A stretch of 64,000 nucleotides of DNA from an uncultured Myxococcales bacterium (GCA_903840165.1 CAIMEY010000012.1:81682-145681); one strand, 5' to 3'; numbered from the stretch's first letter, positions 8,950 through 18,157 are shown. Notes: generated by a model from the letters alone, not told the origin. Translations and numbers: made by a program.

Positions 8950-9936
8950 CTAGGGCACCGCAACGCGATCGAAGATTCGCTGCACGATGTCGTCACTGCT
9001 GAGCTGCTCCGCTTCCGCTTGATAGGTGAGGATCACGCGATGGCGGAGAACATCGAGGCCAACTGCCTTAATATCCTCAGGAATCACGAAGGCTCGGTGG
9101 CGCAGAAACGCGTGGGCCTTGGCCGCTTGGGTCAGGAAGATGGTCGCGCGCGGGCTGGCACCGAATTGAATGAATTCAGCGATATCACCTAGGCCGTAGC
9201 TCTTGGGCTCGCGGGTGGCAAAGACGATGTCAACGATGTATTGCTTGAGCTTTTCGTCGATCAGGATGTCCTCGACGATCTTGCGCGTGCGCAGCAGTCC
9301 ATCGCCATCAATGACCGCCTGGACTTGGGCCTGATAGCCGCCGGTCGCAGCATTGAGGATGGCCAACTCCTCTGTTTTGCTCGGATAACCCACCTTGACC
9401 ATCAGCATGAAACGGTCGACCTGTGCTTCAGGCAGGGGGTAGGTGCCTTCTTGCTCGATGGGATTTTGCGTCGCCAGCACCAAGAAGGGCTCATCGAGGC
9501 GGAACGTCTCGTCACCAATGGTGATCTGGTGCTCTTGCATCGCCTCAAGCAGGGCAGATTGCACCTTGGCGGGCGCGCGGTTGATTTCGTCCGCCAGCAC
9601 GATATTTGTGAATACCGGACCGCGCTTGACTGAAAAGCTCTGGTCGCGGGGATTGTAGATTTGCGTGCCGATGAGATCGGCCGGCAGAAGGTCGGGCGTA
9701 AACTGGATGCGCTGGAAGCGAATCTGCAAGCATTTCGCGAGGGTCTTGCACGTCAGCGTCTTGGCCAACCCGGGCACACCTTCTAGGAGCACGTGACCGC
9801 CGGTTAGCAGGCCGATCAGCAGGCGCTCGACCATATGCTGCTGACCAACAACGACTTTTCCCATCTCGGCGAGAATGCTGTCGACGAACTGAGATTCCTG
9901 ACGAATCATGTCATTGAGGGAACGAATGTCTTGCAT
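8950..9936 (-). CDS. moxR: MoxR family AAA+ ATPase
   Basis: 328 residues from the chosen ATG. Walker A is GVPGLAKT, Walker B is IVLADEINRAPAK, followed by sensor-type and arginine-finger regions (LATQNPIEQEGTYPLPEAQ, DRFMLMVKVGYP) and the helical lid ending in AVGLDVLRHRVILTY. MoxR proteins are chaperone-like AAA+ ATPases that mature or activate other complexes, often through VWA partners; here the two Bat VWA proteins downstream are the likely clients. The frame extends 11 codons further up, but the ATG at 9936 (MQDIRSLND) has an AAGGA seven bases ahead, set in a tandem GCAAGGAT repeat, and fits the family start. It is the first gene of the bat operon. Confidence 0.93.
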   Translation of the reverse strand: MQDIRSLNDMIRQESQFVDSILAEMGKVVVGQQHMVERLLIGLLTGGHVLLEGVPGLAKTLTCKTLAKCLQIRFQRIQFTPDLLPADLIGTQIYNPRDQSFSVKRGPVFTNIVLADEINRAPAKVQSALLEAMQEHQITIGDETFRLDEPFLVLATQNPIEQEGTYPLPEAQVDRFMLMVKVGYPSKTEELAILNAATGGYQAQVQAVIDGDGLLRTRKIVEDILIDEKLKQYIVDIVFATREPKSYGLGDIAEFIQFGASPRATIFLTQAAKAHAFLRHRAFVIPEDIKAVGLDVLRHRVILTYQAEAEQLSSDDIVQRIFDRVAVP

Positions 9937-10181
9937 CCTTGCATCCTTGCAGGCGAATTGGCGCGCCACCTGCTGAGTCTTGGTCTAAACATAGGCCGCC
10001 TGACTTTGGCAGGGACCCGTTGGCTGCAACAGCTTGGGGCGCAGCCCTATTCCCGACAACCGCCTCTCGGTGCGGTCGCGCAGAAGACGCGCCAGGATAG
10101 GACGGCGTTGGTCTTTGTCCAGCGGTGCCGGGCCCAGATCCAGGGCGAGGGGCCCAAGGCCGCACGGCTACAGGGGAACGG

Positions 10182-12293
10182 CTAGCGGAAACGCTGGACA
10201 CGCACTTCATCGCTCTTGACGTCGCCGCTCCAGGCCAGAACGTACGTGTCGGCGCTGGCGACGTAGACCAAGGCGGGTAGTAAGGAGTATGGCGAAAATG
10301 CTTTTAGATCAAAGGCGTTGCCTAGCTGCGAACCGGGATCGCCGGCGTCCTGGACGCCCACCTTGGTGATGTGCAACTGGGGGGAGTCCGCCTTGCTCGG
10401 CCAACTTCTTGAGATAACTGAAAATTGACCGGGCTTGCCGCCAGCGATCACGGCTCTGTCGACGCCAGAAGCCAGGACCGAGTCGTCGGTGCCCAGTGCG
10501 ATTGCATCTAGGCCAAATCTTCGATATTTCAATGTTTTTTGCCCAGATCCAGGGGAATCAACAAACAAGGCGACAAAGCTCGGCGGTGCGTTCAACGCGG
10601 CGACCGATGGCGGCGGCGGCGCAGCGATCGTGACGCCTAGGTCTTGCTCGGGGCCATTGGATGCCAAAGTATCCAGGAACATGCGGAATCTGGCTCCAGT
10701 TCCAGGGACTTGCCACGTTGCTGCGACGTTTTCCTGCAGCGATGTCGCAGCGGCCAAACCGACGCCAGGCCCGGCAAGTTGCAGCGGTTTTCCGTCCTGG
10801 AAGGTGCCATTGCCGTTGAGGCGGCGACCAAGGACAGCGCTGCCATCGGGCGCGCTCCACACGAAAAGGAAACGGGAATTGGGCAAAGGCACCAACTTGG
10901 GCTGGCAGGCGCCGTCGCAATCCATGTCCGAGACTTCGACCGCCGGCCCCAGGCTGTCATCGCTTTTCCACTGTCGATACCAGATCTTGCCGGGCAAGTG
11001 CTGACCAAATGGATTGGCCCCCGCGCGCCCTTCCCAAGTCACCAGGGTCTGGTCGGCACTGCGACACGCGCTCGCCCAGCCGAGGCTATCCATCGGCAGG
11101 TTATTGGCGTCGAGCGTAGGAGCCTTGTCGACGATGGGCGGGAGATTCGTAGTCAAAACGCCAGTTTTTGCGTCGATGACCACACGTACCAACTGCGCCG
11201 TCGTCACGTCCTTGATCCGCCGATAGGTCAGCAGAGCGCGCCCATCGCCCAGGTCGCTCACGGTGACCCGACTGACGTGGACCCCCGGTTCAGGTTCAGA
11301 AGCAGTAGAACTTTCAATAAGTTGCGCATCGTCCATGATGTCGACGCCAAAGGACCCATCGCGCTCCACGGCAAATCGGCCGCACAGAGGCAGCAGGGAG
11401 GCGTCGACGCCAAGCCACGATCCGCGCAGCACGCCCTTGTCGACTTGCTCAATCATCACGCGGCCTTTGAGCAATTGAACGCTGAGGTTGCCCAGGTCAG
11501 CAAGGGCCGCCTTAACCTGCAATCCTCCGACTTTAGGCGGGTTTTCTACATCAAACTCATCTCCCGCCTGAGCGCTCGCCGGAAGGCGCATTGTCAACGT
11601 AAGCCCTCCTGCACCAAGCGTTTTTCCATCGAGCTTGACCGTATCGACGTTGTCCGCTATTCGGGTCAGCGGCGTCGAGCCACTGGCCTTGGGCGTGCTT
11701 AGGTAGCCCTGGAGTGCGCCATCCCAAACAACCTGTATGGTCAAGGCATTGGACTGGACCCCATCGACCGATACCGTCAGTTCACTGCTACCACTGTGGG
11801 CACCGACAACCAAGAACGAATTGGGATCCTTACCCTTCCACAGCCACACGGCCGGCTGCTTGGTGCCTGCCGGAGCCGCGGCGGTCCCCAGCTTGGAATC
11901 CACCCCATCAATTTGAAATTGCAGGGTTTCACTGGCAAGAGGCGGGCCGGGATCCCCCAGTTTGCGACTCACTTGCAAGGTCAGCGGCAGCGTTTCACCG
12001 AGGGCCACCGTCGTCGTCGATGCCGAAGCGAGTACGGCCGAAATATTTGTTGTATTAATGACTTCCGTGCTGTCCAGAGCGCCCACATCGGCGTCCAGCG
12101 CATCGCCACTACTGCTTGGCACGTCGGGCTGGGCGGGAACGTCGCTGGGCGCGATGGTCGTGTCGGCAAAGAAAACGCCGGCTATGTCAGCAGACGTATT
12201 GGCCGTTTTGGCGCAACCGCTCAGCGCCAGCAGCAGGGCTGGTACACACAAGGGCAGCAAGGTGCGAGCGTAGGTCACGGGAAAAGCCCTCAT
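10182..12293 (-). CDS. Large secreted lipoprotein, function unknown
   Basis: 703 residues from an ATG at 12293. The frame is open for another 113 codons upstream, but this ATG overlaps the stop of the preceding gene (ATGA) and opens a lipoprotein signal peptide (LLPLCVPALLLALSGC), so it is the probable start. After the lipobox cysteine comes an Ala/Asp/Thr-rich linker, then long beta-rich segments with Ig-like or bacterial surface repeats (LPLTLQVSRKLGDPGPPLAS) and a region of repeated short strands (SRFLFVWSAPDGSAVLGRR, DTYVLAWSGD) suggestive of a beta-propeller. It is probably held on the outer or inner membrane facing the periplasm. No catalytic motif is visible. It forms a two-gene unit with the Cys-containing lipoprotein upstream. 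Confidence 0.8.
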   Translation of the reverse strand: MRAFPVTYARTLLPLCVPALLLALSGCAKTANTSADIAGVFFADTTIAPSDVPAQPDVPSSSGDALDADVGALDSTEVINTTNISAVLASASTTTVALGETLPLTLQVSRKLGDPGPPLASETLQFQIDGVDSKLGTAAAPAGTKQPAVWLWKGKDPNSFLVVGAHSGSSELTVSVDGVQSNALTIQVVWDGALQGYLSTPKASGSTPLTRIADNVDTVKLDGKTLGAGGLTLTMRLPASAQAGDEFDVENPPKVGGLQVKAALADLGNLSVQLLKGRVMIEQVDKGVLRGSWLGVDASLLPLCGRFAVERDGSFGVDIMDDAQLIESSTASEPEPGVHVSRVTVSDLGDGRALLTYRRIKDVTTAQLVRVVIDAKTGVLTTNLPPIVDKAPTLDANNLPMDSLGWASACRSADQTLVTWEGRAGANPFGQHLPGKIWYRQWKSDDSLGPAVEVSDMDCDGACQPKLVPLPNSRFLFVWSAPDGSAVLGRRLNGNGTFQDGKPLQLAGPGVGLAAATSLQENVAATWQVPGTGARFRMFLDTLASNGPEQDLGVTIAAPPPPSVAALNAPPSFVALFVDSPGSGQKTLKYRRFGLDAIALGTDDSVLASGVDRAVIAGGKPGQFSVISRSWPSKADSPQLHITKVGVQDAGDPGSQLGNAFDLKAFSPYSLLPALVYVASADTYVLAWSGDVKSDEVRVQRFR

Positions 12294-13366
12294 GGCGTGA
12301 GCAGGATATCCAGCTTGGCCGTGGCGTAGAAGCCGTCCTCGGTGCCGTCGGCGTGTTTGAACGTGCCCTGCGAAGTCACTGTCATCGTGTAGGTTCCTGG
12401 CGGAAAGGCAGGGCCAGACTTGTTGCCGGTGTCGCTCGGGCCGTTGAACACGTTGCCGTCCCACACGAAGTTGTGCGTGAACGTGCCGGGCGTCGACGCA
12501 GCGTAGGTAATGTCCTTGGGCGGCGGGCAGTTGCCGATGTCGCACATGCACCATTCGAAGTAGTTGCCGTCGCCGATCCCGTCGATGTGGACAAAGGTAG
12601 CGAGGCCACCGAAGACGTTGGCCGGGGCGCACTGGCCGATATTGGTGTCGGTGATGTGCACCATGGTGCTTTCATTAACGATAAGGTCGTAAGGCAGCGG
12701 AAACTGGCCCTTGGCCTTGGCAATCGAGTACTGGCACGGGGTCTTGGAGAAATCGAACTTAGCGCCGGGAATCGTTCCAGAATACTGAGGATTGCAGGTG
12801 AATGGCCCTGTGTCGGCTGGGACGTCCGCGCTCGGACCCGCGTCGACGACCTCGGCATCGGGCGGCGTGCAGGTGGGGTCGAAGTCCGCACACGCCGAAG
12901 CACAGGCTTGACCCCAAAGGGTTTTGCAGCATTGGGGCGCATCCTTGCAGACTTGCGCTTCGCATTTGCAGTTGCCGCAACCCGTGCCCCACCAAGCTTG
13001 GCACCCGGCGGCCGATTGCGAGAAGGCGGCATTGACTTCCGGCCCGGCATCGAAGACGTCAACTGCACCGTCTTTTCCTGTATTTGCGCCGGAATCGTCG
13101 ATCTGATCGGCCACTGCGCCATCGGACAGGCCATCGGAGCTGACGGAAGCCGCATCGCCGATGCCAGAGTCTGACAACACCGCAGTATCCTTGCCTGTTG
13201 TCGCGCTGTCGCCGGCCGCATCGGCGCCCACAGCAGCATCCTGGGGCGCGGCACCACTGGCGGCTGGTTTGGCGGAGGCGCAGGCCAGTGTCAAGGGTAG
13301 CAGGGCTGCCAGCACGATGAAATTGCTGGAGTATCGTGCGGCGATTGCCGTCCAAGTCCTCACCAT
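12290..13366 (-). CDS. Lipoprotein with a Cys-rich module
   Basis: 358 residues from the ATG at 13366, which follows GAGGAGG by five bases; the ORF could begin 10 codons earlier but without this site. Signal peptide ends LLPLTLAC, a slightly non-standard lipobox. An Asp/Ala/Ser-rich linker (residues about 35-110) leads to a compact module with about nine cysteines (GCGNCKCEAQVCKDAPQCC) of a type that recurs in Myxococcota surface proteins near a W-x-x-x-C element. The C-terminal half is a beta-sandwich-like domain (PPGTYTMTVTSQGTFKHADG). No enzyme motif is seen. The stop overlaps the start of the downstream lipoprotein by four bases, so the two products are probably made together and may act together. 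Confidence 0.82.
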   Translation of the reverse strand: MVRTWTAIAARYSSNFIVLAALLPLTLACASAKPAASGAAPQDAAVGADAAGDSATTGKDTAVLSDSGIGDAASVSSDGLSDGAVADQIDDSGANTGKDGAVDVFDAGPEVNAAFSQSAAGCQAWWGTGCGNCKCEAQVCKDAPQCCKTLWGQACASACADFDPTCTPPDAEVVDAGPSADVPADTGPFTCNPQYSGTIPGAKFDFSKTPCQYSIAKAKGQFPLPYDLIVNESTMVHITDTNIGQCAPANVFGGLATFVHIDGIGDGNYFEWCMCDIGNCPPPKDITYAASTPGTFTHNFVWDGNVFNGPSDTGNKSGPAFPPGTYTMTVTSQGTFKHADGTEDGFYATAKLDILLTP

Positions 13367-13504
13367 GTCGTCCTCCTCAGGTGTCCGCTCGGCCAACGGT
13401 CTTGGGCAAGCCTTGAATTACAGCGCTCTTCTCGGGCCAGCGCGCCTTGGTCGGCCTGGCGTGGCCACATCGCTGTCTGCGTCCTAGCCATGGCCGACCT
13501 TTGT

Positions 13505-13532
13505 AGCATACCTGCGCCGTGCCATTTGCCAA
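13505..13532 (-). promoter_or_regulatory. Probable sigma-70 promoter for the lipoprotein pair
   Basis: Reading the minus strand, TTGGCA (13532-13527) is separated by 16 bases from TATGCT (13510-13505). Both boxes are close to the sigma-70 consensus, and the site lies about 140 bases before the ATG at 13366. No other good candidate was seen nearer the gene. Confidence 0.45.
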
Positions 13533-13571
13533 TTGGCGGCACCGATCAGGCAAAATCGGCTCAAAAATGGA

Positions 13572-13717
13572 TGTATAGCAAGGGTCTATCTTTCTGTTCC
13601 TTAAGGATAAATTCCGCCAACCGCTTGCCAATCCCCCTCACAGCCGAGCCCAGCCCCTTGGCTCTAGCCGCCAGCTGAGCAGTTGCCCTCGATCGAGCCA
13701 AGAAGCTTGTATAGCAA
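13572..13717 (-). repeat. Two copies of the TTGCTATACA intergenic element
   Basis: The gap 13367-13719 (353 bases) holds no gene. It contains two exact copies of the 10-base element on the minus strand, at 13581-13572 and 13717-13708, preceded by AGACCC and CTGACC respectively. The upstream copy begins two bases after the stop codon of the 13.7-14.8 kb gene. Both point toward the lipoprotein pair, so here they could act as extended -10 promoters (TGCTATACA). The spacing of 136 bases resembles other loci of this family in the window. Confidence 0.6.
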
Positions 13718-13719
13718 GG

Positions 13720-14805
13720 TCAGATCTCAATGTAATATTTAGCTAATTTCACCACCCCACCCACCGTCTGCCCGCCGTCCGGCTCCAAGGGGTCGACGCC
13801 GCGTCCCCCGTCGCTCGCCAGGGGGGCCAGCAGTTCCCAAGCAGCCTCCGGTTGCATGGCCAAGCACTGGGCAAGGGCGCGCACGGCAGCGGCTCTTCGC
13901 ACCGGGGCAGGGTCCCTAAGCCAGGGTCGCGCCAGTGGTTCTGCAAGCGTCGGTGCCACCGCAGCCAGGGCTACCAGGGCCTCGGCCGCCTCGGGCTTGT
14001 TCGGGCCTCGGGCTAGGCGCTCCAGCACAACCGTCGCCGGTAGCCACCCTACCTCGCCCAAGCCGCGCACGGCCTGCAGTCGAACCATCGAGTTGCCAGT
14101 AGATTCACTCAGCCAATCCAGGAGTTTTTGACCAATGCCGATGTCGGCCTGATGGCGCAACGCGTTCAAAGCTTCGCTCACGGCGGCCGCCTGAACCCGC
14201 GCCTCCGGGTGCTGCAGGCCGTCCAGCCCGTAGAGCGCCATTGCGTCACAATGACAAGCAAAATCAGCGTGAATCAGCGCCACGGCCAGGGCAGGGTCTG
14301 GGGCCGCTTGATCGGGCTGCACCATGCCTCGGGTCACAGCCAGGGCCAGGACACGGGGGTGCAGCGCCACGACATCTGGAGTCATTGCCTGCAAAGCCGT
14401 CGCAACAACACGTGAATCCTTGTCGGTCGCCGCGATGCGCGCCAGCGCCGGGCCGTCGGGTTCTTGGCTGAACAGGTCTTTGAGAGACTGCACCACCGCG
14501 GCCGAAGGCGGCGCCTCTACGCGCTTAATCACCTGTCCATACAAGGCCTTGCTTTGCGCGCTTGGTGTGTGAAAGACCGGGTCCTTGGCCATCGCCAGAC
14601 CACTGAGGGACCGTGCGTGTTCGCCAAAATCACGCCACGTTTTACGGGGTTGTGCTGCGTCTTCCAGGGTCACGCGCACGCCGACAGTCAAGCTCGCCAC
14701 CGGCAGCCCTTGGGGCTGCGCCGATCGCGAGAGCAACAGCAGCAGTAGACCCGCCCATTGACCCAGCGAACCCATGCGTCTTGTCATCCAATCAGCAGAT
14801 TTCAT
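13720..14805 (-). CDS. Secreted HEAT-repeat-like protein
   Basis: About 361 residues. The longest frame begins with GTG at 14898, but that codon sits at a promoter-like TGCTATATA and has no ribosome site; ATG at 14805 (MKSADWMTRR) follows AGAAG and opens a signal peptide (GLLLLLLSRSAQPQG). The mature part is Ala/Leu-rich and made of paired helices with spacing typical of HEAT or Armadillo-like repeats (VRLQAVRGLGEVGWLPATVV, PVRRAAAVRALAQCLAMQPE). Such solenoids bind proteins; none of the residues suggest catalysis. Two cysteines (ACHCD) lie mid-protein. It is divergently placed from the transporter gene and has no coupled partner. Confidence 0.72.
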   Translation of the reverse strand: MKSADWMTRRMGSLGQWAGLLLLLLSRSAQPQGLPVASLTVGVRVTLEDAAQPRKTWRDFGEHARSLSGLAMAKDPVFHTPSAQSKALYGQVIKRVEAPPSAAVVQSLKDLFSQEPDGPALARIAATDKDSRVVATALQAMTPDVVALHPRVLALAVTRGMVQPDQAAPDPALAVALIHADFACHCDAMALYGLDGLQHPEARVQAAAVSEALNALRHQADIGIGQKLLDWLSESTGNSMVRLQAVRGLGEVGWLPATVVLERLARGPNKPEAAEALVALAAVAPTLAEPLARPWLRDPAPVRRAAAVRALAQCLAMQPEAAWELLAPLASDGGRGVDPLEPDGGQTVGGVVKLAKYYIEI

Positions 14806-14907
14806 GCTTCTTTTCTGCCTCTTTGCCTTGGGCGTGCGGCCGCGTCGTCGCCTAGCCACCTGGCCTCGCAGCCAGTCCGATGGCGTAGACCGCGGCACCG
14901 ACGCCGG

Positions 14908-14916
14908 TATATAGCA
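14908..14916 (-). promoter_or_regulatory. Extended -10-like element before the HEAT-like gene
   Basis: The minus strand reads TGCTATATA, one base from the recurrent TGCTATACA element, about 100 bases ahead of the preferred start at 14805. A TTGAGA lies upstream but with only 13 bases of spacing, so an extended -10 without a proper -35 is more likely. Confidence 0.35.
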
Positions 14917-14946
14917 TCGCCGTGAATCTCAAGCTATTGTACCTGG

Positions 14947-16200
14947 GTGCCGCACGGGCTGCGGCTGGGTTTTTGCGTGTCCGAACCGCTGTCTCCTCCG
15001 CCATCGGCCCCGCCATCTCCGGCCCTCACGCCGCCGAATTCGCAGCCGATCCAGTGGCAGGCCCTGTTCTTTCAGGTGCTGCTGCTCACTGCGCTAGGCG
15101 CCACGGTCATGTGGCTGCTGGTGCGCCTGCGCATGGTCACAGCGCCTATTTTGATTGGACTTTTCATCGCCTACGCCCTCAATCCAGTCGTCGTCCGTCT
15201 GCGTCGCTGGCGGGTGCCCCCGGTCCTGGCCCTTGGCGTGCCGGTGCTCGCCGTGCTGTCCCTGGCCGTGGTCTTCTTTGCCGTGGTCGTGCCTTCCATG
15301 GCCCACGAGTTCGTCTACGCTAGCCAGCACGCGCCCCAGCAGCTGTACAACTTGGTCCTGCGCGCAGATCCCTGGTATCAGTCGCATTTTGGCGAGCCCC
15401 TCAGTTCTCTGGTCGACTACCACAACCTGTCCGGTCTGACCCAATCGATTGCGACCGAAGTCTTTGGCCCGGCGAGTTCCGCGCTGGCCTGGGTGCTCAG
15501 CAGTGCCCGCGATGTCCTTCTAGCCATTGGCAATACCGCCCTGGTGGTCGTCGTGGCGTTCTTTCTGCTCGATGACTATGAGCACATCGTCGACCTGACC
15601 CAAGGCCTGGTGCCGCGCGGCAAGATTGATGAGGTTCGGCGCGTTCTTGGGCGGATTGACGACGTTTTGGCCGGTTTTCTCCGCGGTGAACTGCTCCTAT
15701 GGCTGGCGGCGACAGCGGCTTTCACGGTAGGTCTTCTGGCGCTGGACGTGCCTTTTGCCATTGTTGTTGGGCCATTGGCCGGCATCATGTACCTCGTGCC
15801 GTACATTGGCGTGGTGGTCGGGGTTGTGCTCTGTCTTATCCTATCCGCCTTGGCTGGCCACTCATTTCTTCATGTAATTGGCGTGGTTAGCTTGTTTGCC
15901 GTCTTCTACACGGTGGACCTGCTGTTCATTACGCCGCGGGTGATCGGCAACCGCGCGGGACTCAAGCCTGTGGTTGTCCTCCTTGGGATTATTGCGTTTG
16001 GCCAACTCTTTGGCATCATCGGCGTGTTGATTGCTGTACCGGCGCTGGCGTGCGGACGCATCCTGCTCATGGAGGCGGTAGACCGCTATCGCGCGTCTGC
16101 AGCCTATTTGGGCACCGCGGTTCAAGACGCGCCTGTGCCAACCGGGTCAGAGGACATTGAAAAACCTCGGGATTCTGCAGTGCCTGGAGCCGATTCATGA
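14947..16200 (+). CDS. AI-2E/PerM family transporter
   Basis: Up to 417 residues, starting with GTG; a second GTG ten codons later (VSEPLSPPP) is equally possible and neither has a clear ribosome site. A Pro/Ser-rich N-terminus is followed by seven or eight membrane helices, including ALFFQVLLLTALGATVMWLL, APILIGLFIAYALNPVV and the C-terminal GIIAFGQLFGIIGVLIAVP. The GxLxGxxGxLIAxP motif and the APLAGIMYLVPYIG-like segment are hallmarks of the UPF0118/PerM family, whose members include the AI-2 exporter and putative permeases and ion antiporters; substrate cannot be predicted. Its stop overlaps the start of the kinase gene as ATGA, so the kinase may regulate it. Confidence 0.88.
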   Translation: MPHGLRLGFCVSEPLSPPPSAPPSPALTPPNSQPIQWQALFFQVLLLTALGATVMWLLVRLRMVTAPILIGLFIAYALNPVVVRLRRWRVPPVLALGVPVLAVLSLAVVFFAVVVPSMAHEFVYASQHAPQQLYNLVLRADPWYQSHFGEPLSSLVDYHNLSGLTQSIATEVFGPASSALAWVLSSARDVLLAIGNTALVVVVAFFLLDDYEHIVDLTQGLVPRGKIDEVRRVLGRIDDVLAGFLRGELLLWLAATAAFTVGLLALDVPFAIVVGPLAGIMYLVPYIGVVVGVVLCLILSALAGHSFLHVIGVVSLFAVFYTVDLLFITPRVIGNRAGLKPVVVLLGIIAFGQLFGIIGVLIAVPALACGRILLMEAVDRYRASAAYLGTAVQDAPVPTGSEDIEKPRDSAVPGADS

Positions 16201-17864
16201 GCCAACCCACGCCCTCGTTCATTCCGCCCATGCCCCCAGGGCCGGCACCGGTCCAACTAATCAATCCAGATGAGATACCGCCGCGGGACCCGGCGCGAAC
16301 GCCGACACCGTTTCTACTGGCGCCGTCCTCCCACCCGCCGACGCAGCCACCGCCTTCGGTGCCGAACAATTCCGACCTAGAAACGACTCAAAAAAATGCG
16401 GCGTTGCCCCGCAAACGCGCCCTGGCTGCGCATCGTTCATCGGCCCGAATGCGCGAAACGTCGATGGATCACGCTGGTAGGCCGGATTGGGGCAACCTCG
16501 ACGTGTTTCGCCACATGTCGATCGATGCGCTGGAACGGTTGCGGGAAGCCATGGAACCCGTGTCCTTTCAGAAAGGTGACATGATCTTGCGCCAGGGCGA
16601 GGATGGCGACGCGATGTACTTGCTTGACCACGGGTCGGTCAAGGTTTCGGTGCGTGGCGCCATGCATGACACCAACTTTGAACGTGTTTTGTCGCCCCCG
16701 GCCCTCTTTGGTGAAATGGCTCTAGTGACGCGGGTGCCGCGGACCGCGACGGTCACGGCCGAGGATGACGTTCGCTGCTTACGCGTATCTGCGCATTCCT
16801 TTGAAGAATTAGTGCGTCGCAATCCGCAGGTCGGTGCCTTCGTGACCAAGGCCGTGGGCGAGCGACTGCTGGAAGCCGATTCGATTCAGCATGTTTCCAA
16901 GTATCAGGTCATTGGCCGCCTTGGGGCCGGTGCCGTAGCGACGGTCTTTGAGGCCGTGCATCCCTCCCTGGGGCGCACCGTCGCTCTGAAGATGCTGTCG
17001 CACGGACTGGTGTTTCACCCTAAATTTGCTCAGCAATTCAATCAAGAAGCCCAACTGGTCGCCCAGCTCAACCACGACCATATTGTCAAAGTCTTTGACA
17101 CTGAGCAGGCTTACGGCACGCACTTCATCGTCATGGAGAAGCTCAGTGGGCTGACCCTGGACGACTTGATTCGCGCCAGTACGCGTCTAGCTTGGGGAGC
17201 AGTACGCCGTATTCTCAGGGAAATCTGCTCGGCGCTGGCCTATTCGCACGGCAAGGGCCTTTTGCACCGGGACATCAAGCCGTCCAATGTCTTTCTGACG
17301 GAAGAAGATAGGCGTGTGAAACTCTTGGATTTTGGCATCGCTGCTGCCGCGGGATCGGCCTCGACGGAGAGCGGCCATTTGCTCGGTACGCCGTACTACA
17401 TGTCGCCCGAGCAGATTACCGGCCGGCCCCTAGACGGGCGATCGGACCAATATTCGTTGGCCATTCTAGCCTACGAGTTTATCACCCACGAAGTTCCGTT
17501 TGACGCTGAAACAATTGATGAACTCTTGAATCTGCATGTCACCTCGCCCATGCCCGACCCGGCCTTGCTCGTGCCGTCGATACCTGAAGATTTGCGAGAG
17601 TTTATCCTTCGCGCCGGTGCCAAGAGTCCCGAAGATCGCTTTTCTTCCTGTGACGAAGCCATGCGTTTTTTGCTGGTTGCCTCAGAACTACCTGTAGTGC
17701 ATCGGATTGAGTTGTCGACCTTGGCGATTTCCTATCATCCGAGCCGCCGCGCCATGGTCGAGGCTGCTGTGACACAGTTGCGGGCCCAACTCGATGGCGT
17801 GCCGGGCATTGCCTTGTTGTCGGCCTTGCAGGAAAGTCATCCTGAGGGTAAAGACCAAGGGTAA
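16197..17864 (+). CDS. Cyclic-nucleotide-binding domain fused to a Ser/Thr protein kinase
   Basis: 555 residues. Residues 1-100 are Pro-rich and probably disordered. About 103-225 is a cNMP-binding beta barrel (VSFQKGDMILRQGEDGDAMY, FGEMALVTRVPRTATV, where FGEMAL and PRTATV match the phosphate-binding cassette). About 235-500 is a Hanks-type kinase: glycine loop GRLGAGAVATVFEA, VALKML with the catalytic Lys, HRDIKPSNV, LDFGIAAA, and GTPYYMSPEQ in the activation segment. No membrane helix is present, so it is a soluble kinase. The CNB Arg in PRTAT is retained, so nucleotide binding is plausible. GGAG precedes the ATG, which overlaps the transporter stop by four bases. Possible regulation by cyclic nucleotide of the kinase, and by the kinase of the transporter, is inference. 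Confidence 0.92.
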   Translation: MSQPTPSFIPPMPPGPAPVQLINPDEIPPRDPARTPTPFLLAPSSHPPTQPPPSVPNNSDLETTQKNAALPRKRALAAHRSSARMRETSMDHAGRPDWGNLDVFRHMSIDALERLREAMEPVSFQKGDMILRQGEDGDAMYLLDHGSVKVSVRGAMHDTNFERVLSPPALFGEMALVTRVPRTATVTAEDDVRCLRVSAHSFEELVRRNPQVGAFVTKAVGERLLEADSIQHVSKYQVIGRLGAGAVATVFEAVHPSLGRTVALKMLSHGLVFHPKFAQQFNQEAQLVAQLNHDHIVKVFDTEQAYGTHFIVMEKLSGLTLDDLIRASTRLAWGAVRRILREICSALAYSHGKGLLHRDIKPSNVFLTEEDRRVKLLDFGIAAAAGSASTESGHLLGTPYYMSPEQITGRPLDGRSDQYSLAILAYEFITHEVPFDAETIDELLNLHVTSPMPDPALLVPSIPEDLREFILRAGAKSPEDRFSSCDEAMRFLLVASELPVVHRIELSTLAISYHPSRRAMVEAAVTQLRAQLDGVPGIALLSALQESHPEGKDQG

Positions 17865-17929
17865 TCCTTGTATTTACGTGGGTATGTGGCCATTTTTTTG
17901 GCCGTTCCGCTGGGCCAGCTGCACCGCTG

Positions 17930-18118
17930 GTAGGCCTTATCCCCCGCGCTTGCTGACGCGAACCGTTCGGATTGGCTGACCTACGCCACCGGTGGCGACC
18001 CAGGGTTCCCGTGTTTCTCGGCTCTTTGCTGGAATCCTGCCTACTTGGCCACCAGGAGGTTGCCTGTCTGGCAAAGCGTCGTACCTTGTGCTTAGGGTTT
18101 GACGCTGCCGGCCTCTAC
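17930..18118 (+). ncRNA. Candidate structured RNA in the gap before clpS
   Basis: The 337-base gap 17865-18201 has no convincing gene. Within it, GTAGGCC (17930-17936) can pair with GGCCTCTAC (18110-18118, two-base bulge), and inside that GCGAACC (17958-17964) with GGTT plus CGC (18096-18105); a 14-base perfect palindrome CGCCACCGGTGGCG and CTTTGC/GCAAAG stems lie within. The result is a single long imperfect hairpin of about 189 bases, a shape and size reminiscent of 6S RNA, but I could not confirm any conserved motif. It could also be a leader for clpSA or chance pairing. Confidence 0.22.
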
Positions 18119-18157
18119 AGCCAAGGTTGGACGATTGGGCCATGAGGGCGTAGCCGA

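Noticed and set aside
10644..13174. Antisense frames of about 352 codons over the lipoprotein pair
   Set aside because: No ribosome site, no domain, and poor codon use against a well-supported sense gene.
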